Shown: positions 7,129-15,996, numbered from the stretch's first letter. The stretch: DNA of 35,851 bases from Marinobacter gelidimuriae (GCF_000372805.1 NZ_KB889885.1:164-36014); one strand, 5' to 3'. Numbers and translations: made by a program. Notes: generated from the letters alone by a model not told the origin.

Positions 7129-7344
7129 TCAGCGTCGATTTCGAAAATGTCGCATGACGCGCTTAGGTGTGATGCCAAGAAGGAACCAGGCCGACGCGCA
7201 AAACCATCCAACTGTGATCAGGAGACCGATATATCCGGGCCAAGGACGATTAAGTAGCTCAAAAGTGGGGAGGCTGGCCAGCCCGGTAGACAGAACAATC
7301 CAAACCGCGAAAAGTGTGGGATTAAAATAAAGTTTCATCCTCAT
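7129..7344 (-). CDS. Small two-helix membrane protein, unknown
   Basis: Starts at ATG 7344 (MRMKLYFNP) or ATG 7338. A longer frame to 7443 exists, but it would read through the hairpin at 7349-7380 and is unlikely. The product is about 70 aa with two hydrophobic segments (LFAVWIVLSTGLASLPTF and YIGLLITVGWFCASAWFLLG) and a basic tail (RVMRHFRNRR). The function is unknown. It is followed within 14 bases by the frameshifted small gene and may share a transcript with it. Confidence 0.5.
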   Translation of the reverse strand: MRMKLYFNPTLFAVWIVLSTGLASLPTFELLNRPWPGYIGLLITVGWFCASAWFLLGITPKRVMRHFRNRR

Positions 7345-7348
7345 TAAC

Positions 7349-7380
7349 AGAAAAACCGCCTTAACTGCGGCGGTTTTTCT
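7349..7380 (-). terminator. Rho-independent terminator downstream of higBA
   Basis: AGAAAAACCGCC (7349-7360) pairs perfectly with GGCGGTTTTTCT (7369-7380) around an 8-base loop. Runs of T or A on both sides make it usable in both directions. It lies 82 bases after the end of higA on the same strand. Confidence 0.8.
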
Positions 7381-7461
7381 TAGCAATCTGGGTAAAGTAT
7401 CACCCTGCAACAGCGTGGTTGTAACAACCGATCTCTGATTCATGAAAATAAAGTGCCATCC

Positions 7462-7752
7462 TTAACCGTTCACCGCTGACTGCAAAGCCTTGATCGGCGG
7501 TTGAGGATGCTGCCTGGCGAGCGCCAAATCATAATTTACCTGCATAGCGAGCCATGCGCGGGCGGTGCTTACACCAGCCATTTCCAAGCGTAGAGCAAGG
7601 TCAGAGCTGATCGCCGCTCGACCGTTCAATACTCGGGACAGGGCTACGCGAGACATTCCCAGCCGTTCAGCCGTTTCCTTGACTGACAAGCCAAGCTCGG
7701 CAAGCACGTCTTCGCGTAACAATTCGCCAGGGTGCGGAGGGTTCATCATCAT
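7462..7752 (-). CDS. higA: HigA-type antitoxin
   Basis: Three consecutive ATG codons at 7752, 7749 and 7746 follow AAGGAG (7761-7766). The first has the best spacing. The 96-aa protein (MMMNPPHPGELLREDVLAEL) is a typical HigA with an Xre-like helix-turn-helix (LSVKETAERLGMSRVALSRV, then LNGRAAISSDLALRLEMAG) that binds its own operator and neutralises HigB. Its ribosome binding site overlaps the stop of higB, so the two are translationally coupled in the toxin-first order usual for higBA. Intact. Confidence 0.93.
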   Translation of the reverse strand: MMMNPPHPGELLREDVLAELGLSVKETAERLGMSRVALSRVLNGRAAISSDLALRLEMAGVSTARAWLAMQVNYDLALARQHPQPPIKALQSAVNG

Positions 7753-7765
7753 AGCTTGATCTCCT

Positions 7766-8044
7766 TCAGTGATAATCAACGTAGTTGACCAATTCGACAT
7801 CTACCCCAACAAACCGAAAGGTCACACGCCAGTTGCCGTTAACCCGGACTGACCAATAGCCCCTTAGCTCGCCTTTCAGTTGATGTAATTTGAACGAGGG
7901 CATGTTGAGGTCTTCCGGGCCCGCTGCAACATCTAGTAATGCCAGGATGCGCCGAAGCTTAACAGCATGTTCAGTTTGAACGCCTCGGGTCGTCCCTGTC
8001 CTATAGAAGGCTTCAAGCCCTTTGTGCTTAAATCCTGTAATCAT
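7766..8044 (-). CDS. higB: HigB-type mRNA-cleaving toxin
   Basis: The 92-aa protein MITGFKHKGLEAFYRTGTT begins at ATG 8044. It is a RelE/ParE-superfamily HigB toxin, expected to cleave mRNA on the ribosome. Characteristic segments are HAVKLRRILALLDVA, PSFKLHQLKGELRGYWSVRV and NGNWRVTFRFVGVDVELVNY, ending DYH. It is the first gene of the operon, with higA 13 bases behind. Full length and apparently intact. Confidence 0.93.
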   Translation of the reverse strand: MITGFKHKGLEAFYRTGTTRGVQTEHAVKLRRILALLDVAAGPEDLNMPSFKLHQLKGELRGYWSVRVNGNWRVTFRFVGVDVELVNYVDYH

Positions 8045-8047
8045 AGC

Positions 8048-8072
8048 TTACTGTATCGCGTAACGTTACATG
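8048..8072 (-). promoter_or_regulatory. Probable higBA operator/promoter
   Basis: A perfect 10-bp palindrome GTAACGTTAC (8060-8069) lies 16 bases upstream of the higB start, inside a longer imperfect repeat (TGTATCGCG...). This is where HigA-type antitoxins bind to repress their own operon. No clear -10/-35 pair was fixed. Confidence 0.5.
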
Positions 8073-8183
8073 GTGCAAGTGTGAGTTCGCCAAGATGATG
8101 CTTTGTTTTCAAGGGTGAAACTTTATTTTATGGGATAACAATTTATTTTCATCCCACACCAGTGCTAATACGCTTTAATATGA

Positions 8184-8471
8184 TTGGAGAACGGAGCGGG
8201 TGATGAAAAAGCTACTTTGCAACAACTGATGATTGATGGAGTGCCGTTCCCAGTTGGGTTCACGCCTGCATTTTGCACAAAAAGCGAGGCTGAAGGGTTT
8301 GATGGTATCTGGCATGTCCACAACTCAGAGCCAGGTTTCAAATCTGGAGAGTGGTGCTCACATGGGCAGGTTTACGAAATAGGTATCGACCCCAGTGACT
8401 GCCTGGATCATACACCTAAAATTGCGATGGATTTATGCCCTGAAGATTCGATTTTCAAGATCGTTTTATAG
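8184..8471 (+). CDS. Unknown acidic protein
   Basis: An open frame of 95 codons from TTG 8184, or 80 codons from ATG 8229 (MIDGVPFPVGFTPAFCTKSE). The composition is acidic and coding-like (GFDGIWHVHNSEPGFKSGEW). No family recognised. It is transcribed away from higBA. The true start is uncertain: GGAGAACGGAG lies a few bases upstream of another frame's ATG at 8203, which gives only a short peptide. Confidence 0.4.
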   Translation: MENGAGDEKATLQQLMIDGVPFPVGFTPAFCTKSEAEGFDGIWHVHNSEPGFKSGEWCSHGQVYEIGIDPSDCLDHTPKIAMDLCPEDSIFKIVL

Positions 8472-8526
8472 TACGCAATTTCACATTGGAATTCGGAGAG
8501 GTGCATGGCAACGATTAACGACATAT

Positions 8527-8664
8527 ATGAGGCGTACCAAGCCGGTGCCTGTCAATCTCACCGAACATCAGCACAAAGCCTTGCGGATCCGGGCTGCCGA
8601 ATCGGGTGTTTCGATGGGGGCGCTGGCCAGAATGGCGATACGTAACATATTGCCTCGGGATTAG
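8527..8664 (+). CDS. Short ribbon-helix-helix-like protein
   Basis: ATG 8527 gives 45 aa: MRRTKPVPVNLTEHQHKALR and then IRAAESGVSMGALARMAIRN, ending ILPRD. The 'VNLTEHQHKALRIRAAESGVSMGALARMAI' pattern is that of a ribbon-helix-helix DNA-binding fold (CopG/Arc-like antitoxin). The start has no good ribosome binding site. A strong one (GGAGAGG) precedes ATG 8504 in another frame, whose peptide MATINDIYEAY becomes improbable after about 15 residues, so the gene may be frameshifted near 8535. Confidence 0.4.
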   Translation: MRRTKPVPVNLTEHQHKALRIRAAESGVSMGALARMAIRNILPRD

Positions 8665-8782
8665 TGCCGTATTATTGCGCGCAATCGGGAAGCTCGAAAA
8701 GATTTGTCGATGCGTGCCTATGAGCATTTTGACTCGAGCACGAGCTCTCCTGAAACGCTGAACGCTGCCTGCCCCAGAACAC

Positions 8783-9096
8783 CTATTCTTTTGCTGAAGT
8801 CCAGGCTGGGTTGCCTTTTCTGTTTAAGCCGGTTTGGAGATCATAAATGCGACCCTCAATCCCTGGCTCTGAAAAATCAACACACCCATCTTTGGCCGAA
8901 TACCTCCTTGAGCCATCACGAGACCTGAATGCACAGAGGCTATGCTTCTCGCCAGACTCAAGATTCTCGAAAAAACAGTGGAGATTCGTTTTTTACCCCA
9001 AGCTTTAAAAATCAGCCTTCCTCGCCATGTGCCGTCTGGCGCAGGTGTGCAATCTGAAAAGCTGACCTTGGCATCCGTAAAACCGTGTGCGCGCAT
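8783..9096 (-). pseudogene. Last gene of the polyvalent operon, frameshifted
   Basis: Downstream of the polyvalent gene a frame opens immediately after its stop (IDGFSHNEFTMRAHGFTDAK) and reads VSFSDCTPAPDGTWRGRLIF and KAWGKKR. At about 8988, beside a run of six T, coding character moves to another frame: NLHCFFENLESGEKHSLCAF, then RSRDGSRRYSAKDGCVDF and EPGIEGRIYDLQTGLNRKGN, ending WTSAKE and TAG at 8783-8785. Restoring one missing base gives about 104 aa from ATG 9096. I do not recognise the protein. The indel may be a sequencing error in the homopolymer. Confidence 0.5.
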
Positions 9097-9126
9097 CGTG
9101 AACTCATTGTGGCTAAAGCCGTCGAT

Positions 9127-12100
9127 TCACATTTCCAGGCTCATTCCTTCGTCGTTATCCAGATCTTCATCCTGTAACGATTCAACCGATTTTCCGAAGG
9201 TTTGTGGCGCTGGTCTGTTCCTGGCACGGTTGGCCCCCGTGCTCTCGTAGGCATCCTCAATCGCATCCAGTATATGGTCATCTCCAACGTGCCGGGCCCG
9301 GCCGCCAAACATGGCTATGTTTTCCTTCGCATTGATAATAGCGCTGTGTCGATCCATGTAATGACGCGGGGAAAGGAGGTCCCTATAGGTTTGCGCTAGT
9401 ATTTCTTTCAGGCTGTCTTCGGAGTCATCTGCAGATCCGGTGAACTCTGCGTACAGGGAGTCCCGCACATGGCGTTCGGCATTATCGAAGTGCATTTGGG
9501 TGAATCCGTCCTCTTCCATGTCCGCCAGCGAGTGCTCCAGGTGGTCCATCGTTTCCTCAAGCTTTTCATCTAGGGCCTCGGCCAACAGGAAATCTTTTAT
9601 CTTGTAGGCAGCTGCTACCTGTTCCATTAACAGGGGGATGGTTTTCTCGGCGTCCCTGATCTGTTGTGGCTGGGTGTACTCGGCGCCGCGGCTGTACCGA
9701 ATGTCGCTGTTGTGTGCACTGAAGATGCCCGTATTGCCGGTGGCAGACTTGACCATGTGCGCCTGGTAAGCGGTGTAATAGGTTTGGCCATACGGCCCGG
9801 CGAGCATTGCACCGTCATAACCTTGTTTTAGCATGCCTGCACGGAAGGCCTTGGACCACTCCCGCATTTCGAGAATGGTGGACAGCTCCGACAGGTGTTT
9901 CAGCCCTATGGTCTCAGCCATATCGTTGATGGCTTTATCGCCAGAGGAAAAGTCAGCCGGGTTCTGAATAGAGGCATACAGCGGCATGATAAACCCTCCG
10001 GGGGTGTCCAGCGGGCAATCTTCGCTCATGTAAATCCCGGCGCCGGCCACACCTGTCGTCCGGTCAACATCAAACGCGCTGAAATCGGCGTCCGTTGCGT
10101 GAAAGAGTGTCTTGGGTTCTCCGGTTTGGGTGGTGACGGCGCTGTGTCCGAACCAATTCCGGAACGCTTCGGTTTCGGTTGGATTCAGTATCTCTGTTGC
10201 TTGGTGGAGCTCGTCGTTCACCGCCCGGATGGTGACCAGGGTGTCGTCCCAGATGACATAATTGTGCGTTTCTTCTCCCGGTGCTTGGCGGCTAAACTGA
10301 TCGCGGTACCGAAGCCCTGGGATGCCTATGGCGTTGAAGTATCTGCTGGCGGCCTCATTATTGTCGGGTTTCGCCTGCCGATTGGCACCTTCCAGTGTCC
10401 GGTCGGATAAGAATGTCGTCAACTGATCGTATAGGTCGGCCCCGGACATCATTTGCCCGGAAACAGGGAAGGGTTCGTTGCCGAGCATTTCAGTCAGGCC
10501 TGTATCCCGAATGACGCGATACACCGATGTGGGCTGTTCAGTCAAAGGACGCTCCCAATCTAGGAGCTGGTCATCGTCTGGAATTTTGGCTTCGTACAGG
10601 TTATTCCCGGTATCCGAATGCCCGCGCCCTTGAATTCGGATGAGTTCTTCCGCTGTGTCGTCGTATAGACCGCGCATTTTGCCCTCGCGTTGGCGGGCAA
10701 AATCGATAGCCTGTTCCATTGGTAGACCTTTCAGCAAGTCCTTGGCCACGGCGGAGGCTCCAAGCACGTCCCAGCCTGCGATCATTGAGGCATGGGGAAC
10801 TTGGGCAAGCGCATCCCGATAAAACTCTGCTACCTCCCGGTGCCCCGCAAAATACAATCCCCACCCGAACGCAGCGGCACCCTCACCACTGCCGATGGCC
10901 TCCAATGAGAACCGATCGAACTGATGAGGGGTGCCGTGATATGCACGGCTGTACCGGATGTCCTGGTTGCTGGCGTCAAAGGTGCCGATGTTGCCGGTGG
11001 CGGATTTTATTTGCTTGGGGCTGAAGGCAATAACTTCCTCAAAATCATCACGAACAATGATGCCGTCGTAGCCATCAGCCTCCATCTCACTGCGCCAATC
11101 GGTTTCGCGGCCAGCGTTATTGTCGGCATCACGGTAAAACTGGCTTGCGGTGTCGTATTTCTTGGGATTGCGAATACTCACGTATAGCGGCATGACATTC
11201 TGCCCGCCATCGCCATCGCGCCCGGCCATTTCTGCGTAGCTGTTTGATAGTTGCCGGCTGCGGGTTAAATAGACGCCGAGTGCAGCCCCGGGATGCCCGG
11301 TATTCTGGCCGCCTCGCTCGACTTCAAATGCACTAATGTCAGACGCGGTGCCGTGATACATGACAATCGGCTCACCATTATCATCCGCCACCTTGCTGTC
11401 ATCGAACCACGCGGAAAACGCTTCGGTATTGGTTTGCTTTGGCGCCTCGCTTTGCCGGCTGACGGCCTGCACCGATACCAAATCCGCGTCCCAGATGACG
11501 TAGTTGTAGGTTCCGTTGCCTGGTGAATGCCGGCTGAATTGATCGAGATAGCGCAATCCCGGGATGCCACTCTGGCCCAGCAGCGTGCTGCCGTATCGTT
11601 CACCCCGGATGCCGCCGATAGTCGCGTAGACCGTTTGCCCGGAAGGGTCACTTTTCAGGAACAACGGTTTGCCATCGATGTCCAGGGGCAACCCCCGGTC
11701 AACCGCAGCGGCTTCAATCTTTTCACGGACACCCTGGGGCTGCTGGCTGAACGGTTTATCGTAATCCAGGAAAGCGGACTCGTCGGGGATCTCGACTTCG
11801 TAGAGGCTGCCTCCTTCATCGACAACCGAAACCTCTTCTCGCAAATAGTCTACTGCTTCGGATAGCTCAGGGTTTTCTGACGCGATTTGGTCCCATCCCT
11901 GGCCTCGCACCAATAAGGTGATGGCCTGTCCTTCCGGTGAGCCCACGCCAAGCAGTTCCATTAACTCACCTGCCTGAAAGCGCCCATTTGCGGTATCGAG
12001 CATCCTTGCAGTGATGTTGTCGCGATAAAGCTCGGCAACCTCACGTTTATCTGTGAAATACAGTCCCCATCCAAAGGAGATAGCGCCCTCGCCGGACCCG

Positions 12101-14730
12101 ATGAACTGTGTGGAAAACCGATCAAACTTATGAGGACTGCCGTGATATGCACGTCGGAAACAGGTATCAAATTCCCCTGGGCGCTCGAAACCGCCATAAC
12201 GGACCACCTGTTCAGCGCCGTGGAGCAGGTTTAGCAGGTCGGAGTGGGTCAGGGGCAATTCAAAGCCCATATCGCGTAGGCCAGACCGCACGTCAGCCAT
12301 GTATCGGTGCGTTTCCGTAAGCTGGCGGTGCTCACCAGACTCCGCCAGCTGTGCCATCAGCTCCTCGGCCAGTAATTGGCGATGTTCGGCTACGTCCTGA
12401 TTGAATGGCGGTTCTTTGAAGTAGATGCTTTTGATTTGTTCCGCCAGCGACGTTTCTGCCATGTCGACATAAATCCGCTCTAGTGTCGGCTCCAATTGTG
12501 GGCCGAGAAGCGTGCGCAATCCATAATGGCCAATCACCTCATGCAGTACTACCTCTTCCAGAGCTTGCCGGCTTGGTAGGCGAGGCGCCACCAGGTATAC
12601 CGTATTATTCCAGAACGCCGCTCGCATATCGTGTGCAGCCCGTTTTTTCCAGATATCGCGTTGCAGGGTAGCGGGCAGCTCACTGATCCGATTGACCGCC
12701 ACAATCTCCGGGCGCGCCTTCCAGTTCTTCATCAGGCCATCGGAAATCACCTGCGCCTGGTCACGGGTTAGCCCGTTGGCGGTCGATTCGCGCTGGCGAA
12801 GAAAGTTTGCCGGTACCGTGTTGGTGGTGCGAAAGGGTACTTCGACATTGAAGCTGTTCTTGTTGCGAAAAATGACGATCGCCTGGTCTGCCGGAATATC
12901 GGCTGTGCGTTCAGGATGAGTGTTTCGGCGCTCAGTTTCGTTCAACCCGCGGCGTGTTTCGGTATTACGGGCCTCGATCTCACCGGCCAGGGCCCGATAG
13001 ATCTCGTAGGTTGAGCTGAAGTAGTGACGATCCCGGAGTGCTTCGGTGGTTTCTTCTGTCTTTTTCAGTTGTTGCAGGGGGCGAGTTTCCTGCCGGGCTC
13101 GGCTGGCTTCTCTTTCCAGTGCGTTCAGAACACTTTTTAGCTGGCGCTGATCCTGGCGAAACTGCTGGAATACCGGTTCGGGGATGACGCTGCGAATGAG
13201 GTCGGCAGCTTGGGCGCTTTGCTCTCGCAGGAAATGATTCCTGGCCTGCATTCGGTGTCGTTTTGGCAGGTCATACCACTGGCGCTGCAGATCATCGAAT
13301 GCCTGGCGTGATGGGCTTTGCCGTACTTTGTCGTGGAAAACCCAGCCCATTTCATTGCGGATCAGGCGCAGCACACCGCTGGGCCTGTCACGGTTGGCGT
13401 AGCTCATCAGCCGTTGCGCCGACTGATACATTAGGCCATAGGTGATCATATCCGAGGTATTGCCCTCGGCATCCAGTAAAGACTTGTGGGTTGCGGTCCA
13501 CTCATCCACCTTTTGCTGCTGCTCGATGCTCAGTTCCTTGAGCCGGTCTTTGATCCGGTTGGTGAAACGTTCCTTGGGCATTCCGCCGTAGGCAAACCCT
13601 TCCGCTTCCTGGATGGCGTGTTGAGTTTCGTGTAATAAAACCTCCAGGATCTGTCCGTGAGACAGGTTGCCGTTCAGTGTTATACCGGTACCCCAGTCAA
13701 ACTCGCCCCAATCGTTTTCGTGCATCGAACGGTCTAAGCGTACCGCCTGTTCTTTTAGCCGTGGGTACGCCGCATAGAGCCGAGGGTGATCCAGAATATC
13801 GCCCATCTCGACAATCTGGCCATCAATGTCCGATATCGAGGCAATGCCCTTAAACTCGCGCCGCGTCAGATGATTGACCAGGCTGATCCCGGCATCGGAC
13901 TGATTGTGCCCGAAGGCCGCAATATAGTCGGGCTTGCCTTCTCGGTAACTGGCCTTGACCAATTGACCGTCTTCACTGAACGACACTTCCTGATAAACGC
14001 GGTTCAGAACCTCATCTTCGAAGGCTTGCGGAATACCGATGGTCAGCCTGGCGTCATCGTCACTGATCTCATATCGCCAATTCCCATCCACGCCTCTCAG
14101 CCAGCCGGTCTCTCGCCAGATGATTTCGGACGTGATGCGGTTTTTTTCGAGTAGGCGGGCCTGGTCCAGTAACTGTAAATCGGAGGATTCTGCCTGCGGT
14201 CCGGCAAACAGATAGCGGGGGTCAGTGCGAGCATAGCGAATGTCCGGCACCGTTGGATCAAAGGTACCGGTATTACCGATGGCCGACTTGATCTGCGCAG
14301 GGTCGTAAGCCTGCACCTGATCCACGACACCCGTGGTTCGTTCAATCAGGATGGCGCCGTCATAGCCCGCGGCCTGCAATTCCCGGCGATCCAGGCCTCG
14401 GTCAATGAATCGAAGCCAATCGTCTTCCTCGGGGTCGGCAATGACGATATAGGGGTTCTTGACGCTCAGATACACCGGATAAATGCCACCGGCTTTTCCC
14501 TCATCCGTCCCTAATGCCGACACGAACCCCTCTGCGTAGAGCGGGTCGGGCGTAAAGTAGACGCCATCAAGGTCGTTGGGGAGTTCGAACGCATCAATGA
14601 CGGTATCGGGTCGCGTCCCATGATACAAAACCATGGGTTTACCCTCGTCGTCCTGGAGCCAGCTTCCGGCAAACCAGCGCTGGAAGGCTTCGGTGCGTAT
14701 GGATTCGGCTAACGGGTTCAGCTTGGTCAT
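9127..14730 (-). CDS. Giant polyvalent protein with tandem ART-like and zincin-like domains
   Basis: ATG 14730 (MTKLNPLAESIRTEAFQRWF) is chosen because the upstream gene's restored frame stops at 14739-14741; the product is 1867 aa. Domains in residue order: ART-PolyVal-like A1 (11-168; MVLYHGT; KSAIGNTGTFD); an LPD23-like region with zincin motif HETQH (367-371) followed by EGFAYGG; helical region (436-600); second zincin motif HEVIGHYGL (730-738); B1 (861-1089; AYHGSPHKFDRF); A2 (1101-1263; IVMYHGT); B2 (1263-1502; AYHGTPHQFDRF); A3 (1516-1684; KTLFHAT); acidic helical tail. A and B are related ADP-ribosyltransferase-like types. Polyvalent proteins are known from phages and conjugative elements, where they are thought to enter the recipient with the DNA. 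Targets here are unknown. The frame is intact over 5.6 kb. Confidence 0.8.
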   Translation of the reverse strand: MTKLNPLAESIRTEAFQRWFAGSWLQDDEGKPMVLYHGTRPDTVIDAFELPNDLDGVYFTPDPLYAEGFVSALGTDEGKAGGIYPVYLSVKNPYIVIADPEEDDWLRFIDRGLDRRELQAAGYDGAILIERTTGVVDQVQAYDPAQIKSAIGNTGTFDPTVPDIRYARTDPRYLFAGPQAESSDLQLLDQARLLEKNRITSEIIWRETGWLRGVDGNWRYEISDDDARLTIGIPQAFEDEVLNRVYQEVSFSEDGQLVKASYREGKPDYIAAFGHNQSDAGISLVNHLTRREFKGIASISDIDGQIVEMGDILDHPRLYAAYPRLKEQAVRLDRSMHENDWGEFDWGTGITLNGNLSHGQILEVLLHETQHAIQEAEGFAYGGMPKERFTNRIKDRLKELSIEQQQKVDEWTATHKSLLDAEGNTSDMITYGLMYQSAQRLMSYANRDRPSGVLRLIRNEMGWVFHDKVRQSPSRQAFDDLQRQWYDLPKRHRMQARNHFLREQSAQAADLIRSVIPEPVFQQFRQDQRQLKSVLNALEREASRARQETRPLQQLKKTEETTEALRDRHYFSSTYEIYRALAGEIEARNTETRRGLNETERRNTHPERTADIPADQAIVIFRNKNSFNVEVPFRTTNTVPANFLRQRESTANGLTRDQAQVISDGLMKNWKARPEIVAVNRISELPATLQRDIWKKRAAHDMRAAFWNNTVYLVAPRLPSRQALEEVVLHEVIGHYGLRTLLGPQLEPTLERIYVDMAETSLAEQIKSIYFKEPPFNQDVAEHRQLLAEELMAQLAESGEHRQLTETHRYMADVRSGLRDMGFELPLTHSDLLNLLHGAEQVVRYGGFERPGEFDTCFRRAYHGSPHKFDRFSTQFIGSGEGAISFGWGLYFTDKREVAELYRDNITARMLDTANGRFQAGELMELLGVGSPEGQAITLLVRGQGWDQIASENPELSEAVDYLREEVSVVDEGGSLYEVEIPDESAFLDYDKPFSQQPQGVREKIEAAAVDRGLPLDIDGKPLFLKSDPSGQTVYATIGGIRGERYGSTLLGQSGIPGLRYLDQFSRHSPGNGTYNYVIWDADLVSVQAVSRQSEAPKQTNTEAFSAWFDDSKVADDNGEPIVMYHGTASDISAFEVERGGQNTGHPGAALGVYLTRSRQLSNSYAEMAGRDGDGGQNVMPLYVSIRNPKKYDTASQFYRDADNNAGRETDWRSEMEADGYDGIIVRDDFEEVIAFSPKQIKSATGNIGTFDASNQDIRYSRAYHGTPHQFDRFSLEAIGSGEGAAAFGWGLYFAGHREVAEFYRDALAQVPHASMIAGWDVLGASAVAKDLLKGLPMEQAIDFARQREGKMRGLYDDTAEELIRIQGRGHSDTGNNLYEAKIPDDDQLLDWERPLTEQPTSVYRVIRDTGLTEMLGNEPFPVSGQMMSGADLYDQLTTFLSDRTLEGANRQAKPDNNEAASRYFNAIGIPGLRYRDQFSRQAPGEETHNYVIWDDTLVTIRAVNDELHQATEILNPTETEAFRNWFGHSAVTTQTGEPKTLFHATDADFSAFDVDRTTGVAGAGIYMSEDCPLDTPGGFIMPLYASIQNPADFSSGDKAINDMAETIGLKHLSELSTILEMREWSKAFRAGMLKQGYDGAMLAGPYGQTYYTAYQAHMVKSATGNTGIFSAHNSDIRYSRGAEYTQPQQIRDAEKTIPLLMEQVAAAYKIKDFLLAEALDEKLEETMDHLEHSLADMEEDGFTQMHFDNAERHVRDSLYAEFTGSADDSEDSLKEILAQTYRDLLSPRHYMDRHSAIINAKENIAMFGGRARHVGDDHILDAIEDAYESTGANRARNRPAPQTFGKSVESLQDEDLDNDEGMSLEM

Positions 14731-14738
14731 TTGTTGAT

Positions 14739-15247
14739 TTACCCAGGGCATTGTAACTCGGCATCGGAGCCTTCGGTTGCGTTGATCGCCGAGGGCGTGG
14801 GGTCGTATCGCTTCGCCAGTTCCAGCAACCACTGTTCCGGGTACTCGTAATCGTAACCGCCCCAGGGTCCGGTACGCTGGATGGCAGGCTGTCATAGGTG
14901 ACTGTTGGCTCAACCTCTTCAACTCGCACCAGCTTCACCATGTCCTGCATTCGATCAATGTCCGCCATGGCCATAGAGCCGTCTGGCCCCGGTTGAACGT
15001 GAGGCGTGAGGGAACGACCGATTAGCTCGTAAACACCCATGCCGATACCGTCAGGCAGGTTCTGTTCCTCCGAGAGCGGCTGGTTGTCCCGGCCCACGTA
15101 TTGAGCCCGCAAGAGTTCACCGTAGTTCCCCAGAAAACCAGACACCCGATCCCCGTTGGGGAGAAACGCGATGGCCTCAGTCAGCTCGTACCGCTGGAGC
15201 GGAATGCCTTGGGTGGTTTCGGCGCAACGCCAGCTGTAGTGCCCCAT
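14739..15247 (-). pseudogene. Unknown ~169-aa protein upstream of the polyvalent gene, one-base frameshift
   Basis: Read leftwards from ATG 15247: MGHYSWRCAETTQGIPLQRY, then AIAFLPNGDRVSGFLGNYGE and MQDMVKLVRVEEVEPTVTYD. Near 14885 the coding character shifts frame and continues RTGPWGGYDYEYPEQWLLEL, then AKRYDPTPSAINATEGSD and a stop at 14739-14741, eight bases before the polyvalent start. One missing base restores 169 residues. Without correction the frame runs 202 codons into the next gene with unlikely composition. The family is unknown, and the close spacing suggests coupling with the polyvalent gene. Confidence 0.6.
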
Positions 15248-15264
15248 CGTGCTCGTACTCCTTC

Positions 15265-15996
15265 TTAAAGGCCGGGTGCGCTGTCGAGGTCTTCGTAATC
15301 CTCATCGATCAGCTCGAAGTGTTCATCTTGCGCTTCGATGAGCAGTTCCAGTTCCAGGCGTTCCTGGAGCAGTTGCGCCTCTTCTATAAGATCTTCTCTT
15401 TTCGGAGTTTCGTTCATCTTTGCGGTGTGTTGGTTCTGGCGCTTGACGTTTTCATAGTCCCTGTACAGCGTTGCCTCGGTTTCACGGCCCCGTTCGGAGG
15501 ATTCGATCTGTTCTTGCCACGAGGGCGTTTTCCGGCTTTCCTCGGTAAACAGGTCTTCGTTAACGGGACGGCTGTATTTGTAAGCCATCAGGCACTCGAT
15601 CAACTCGCGTTCGGCTGGCAGATTCACCGTGGACATAAATATCTTGAGTTTTTGCAGTCGCGTTTCGGCAATATCGTGAGGCAGGTCCAATGGCGTGACG
15701 TTGAAAAACGGCCCTTCGGTTTCCTGGGCTTCGGGCTGATCAACGGAGTGCTTCAGTCGATTCTCGTGAAGTGTTTTCAGACCGTCCGCCAGTGTCAGCC
15801 AAGTTTTGTCCGACATTTCATGATGCAGATCGAGGCTTTGATGTAAAATGGTCGCAACGACGGAGGGCTCTGCTCCAAATACTTGGTGATGTTTCGCCTT
15901 ATACTCCCCCGCCAGAGCATGACTTGTTGTGAAAAGCTGCAGTTCATCGGGCGTCTCATGCTCAAATACTGCATACACCATGTTTTCGTTGTTCAT
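15265..15996 (-). CDS. Unknown protein, paralogue family member 1
   Basis: ATG 15996 follows GAGAGGTAA and gives 243 aa starting MNNENMVYAVFEHETPDEL. The central block TRLQKLKIFMSTVNLPAERE followed by LIECLMAYKYSRPVNEDLF has clear counterparts in the genes at 18357-19160 and 19173-19946. The latter part is highly charged and probably coiled coil (EEAQLLQERLELELLIEAQD), ending in the tail SAPGL. No known domain is recognised. It lies 18 bases upstream of the frameshifted gene and 25 bases downstream of the 770-aa gene. Confidence 0.75.
   Translation of the reverse strand: MNNENMVYAVFEHETPDELQLFTTSHALAGEYKAKHHQVFGAEPSVVATILHQSLDLHHEMSDKTWLTLADGLKTLHENRLKHSVDQPEAQETEGPFFNVTPLDLPHDIAETRLQKLKIFMSTVNLPAERELIECLMAYKYSRPVNEDLFTEESRKTPSWQEQIESSERGRETEATLYRDYENVKRQNQHTAKMNETPKREDLIEEAQLLQERLELELLIEAQDEHFELIDEDYEDLDSAPGL

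Larger units (their letters stand above)
7323..8130. repeat. 15-bp inverted repeat bracketing higBA
   Basis: TAAAATAAAGTTTCA (7323-7337) and TGAAACTTTATTTTA (8116-8130) are exact reverse complements, 778 bases apart, with the toxin-antitoxin operon and its terminator between them. The left copy overlaps the start of the small membrane gene. They could be ends of a small mobile unit. Confidence 0.5.

Noticed and set aside
8504..8644. ORF MATINDIYEAY from ATG 8504 with a strong ribosome binding site
   Set aside because: After about 15 residues it becomes improbable, while the other frame shows a ribbon-helix-helix pattern; noted only as a possible frameshift.
9202..10410. Plus-strand frames antisense to the polyvalent gene
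   Set aside because: They are mirror frames of the long intact minus-strand gene, with no ribosome binding sites or family patterns.
14731..14922. N-terminal 64 codons ahead of the polyvalent start
   Set aside because: In the third frame this stretch encodes the end of the upstream gene, with much better composition, and a stop lies at 14739-14741.
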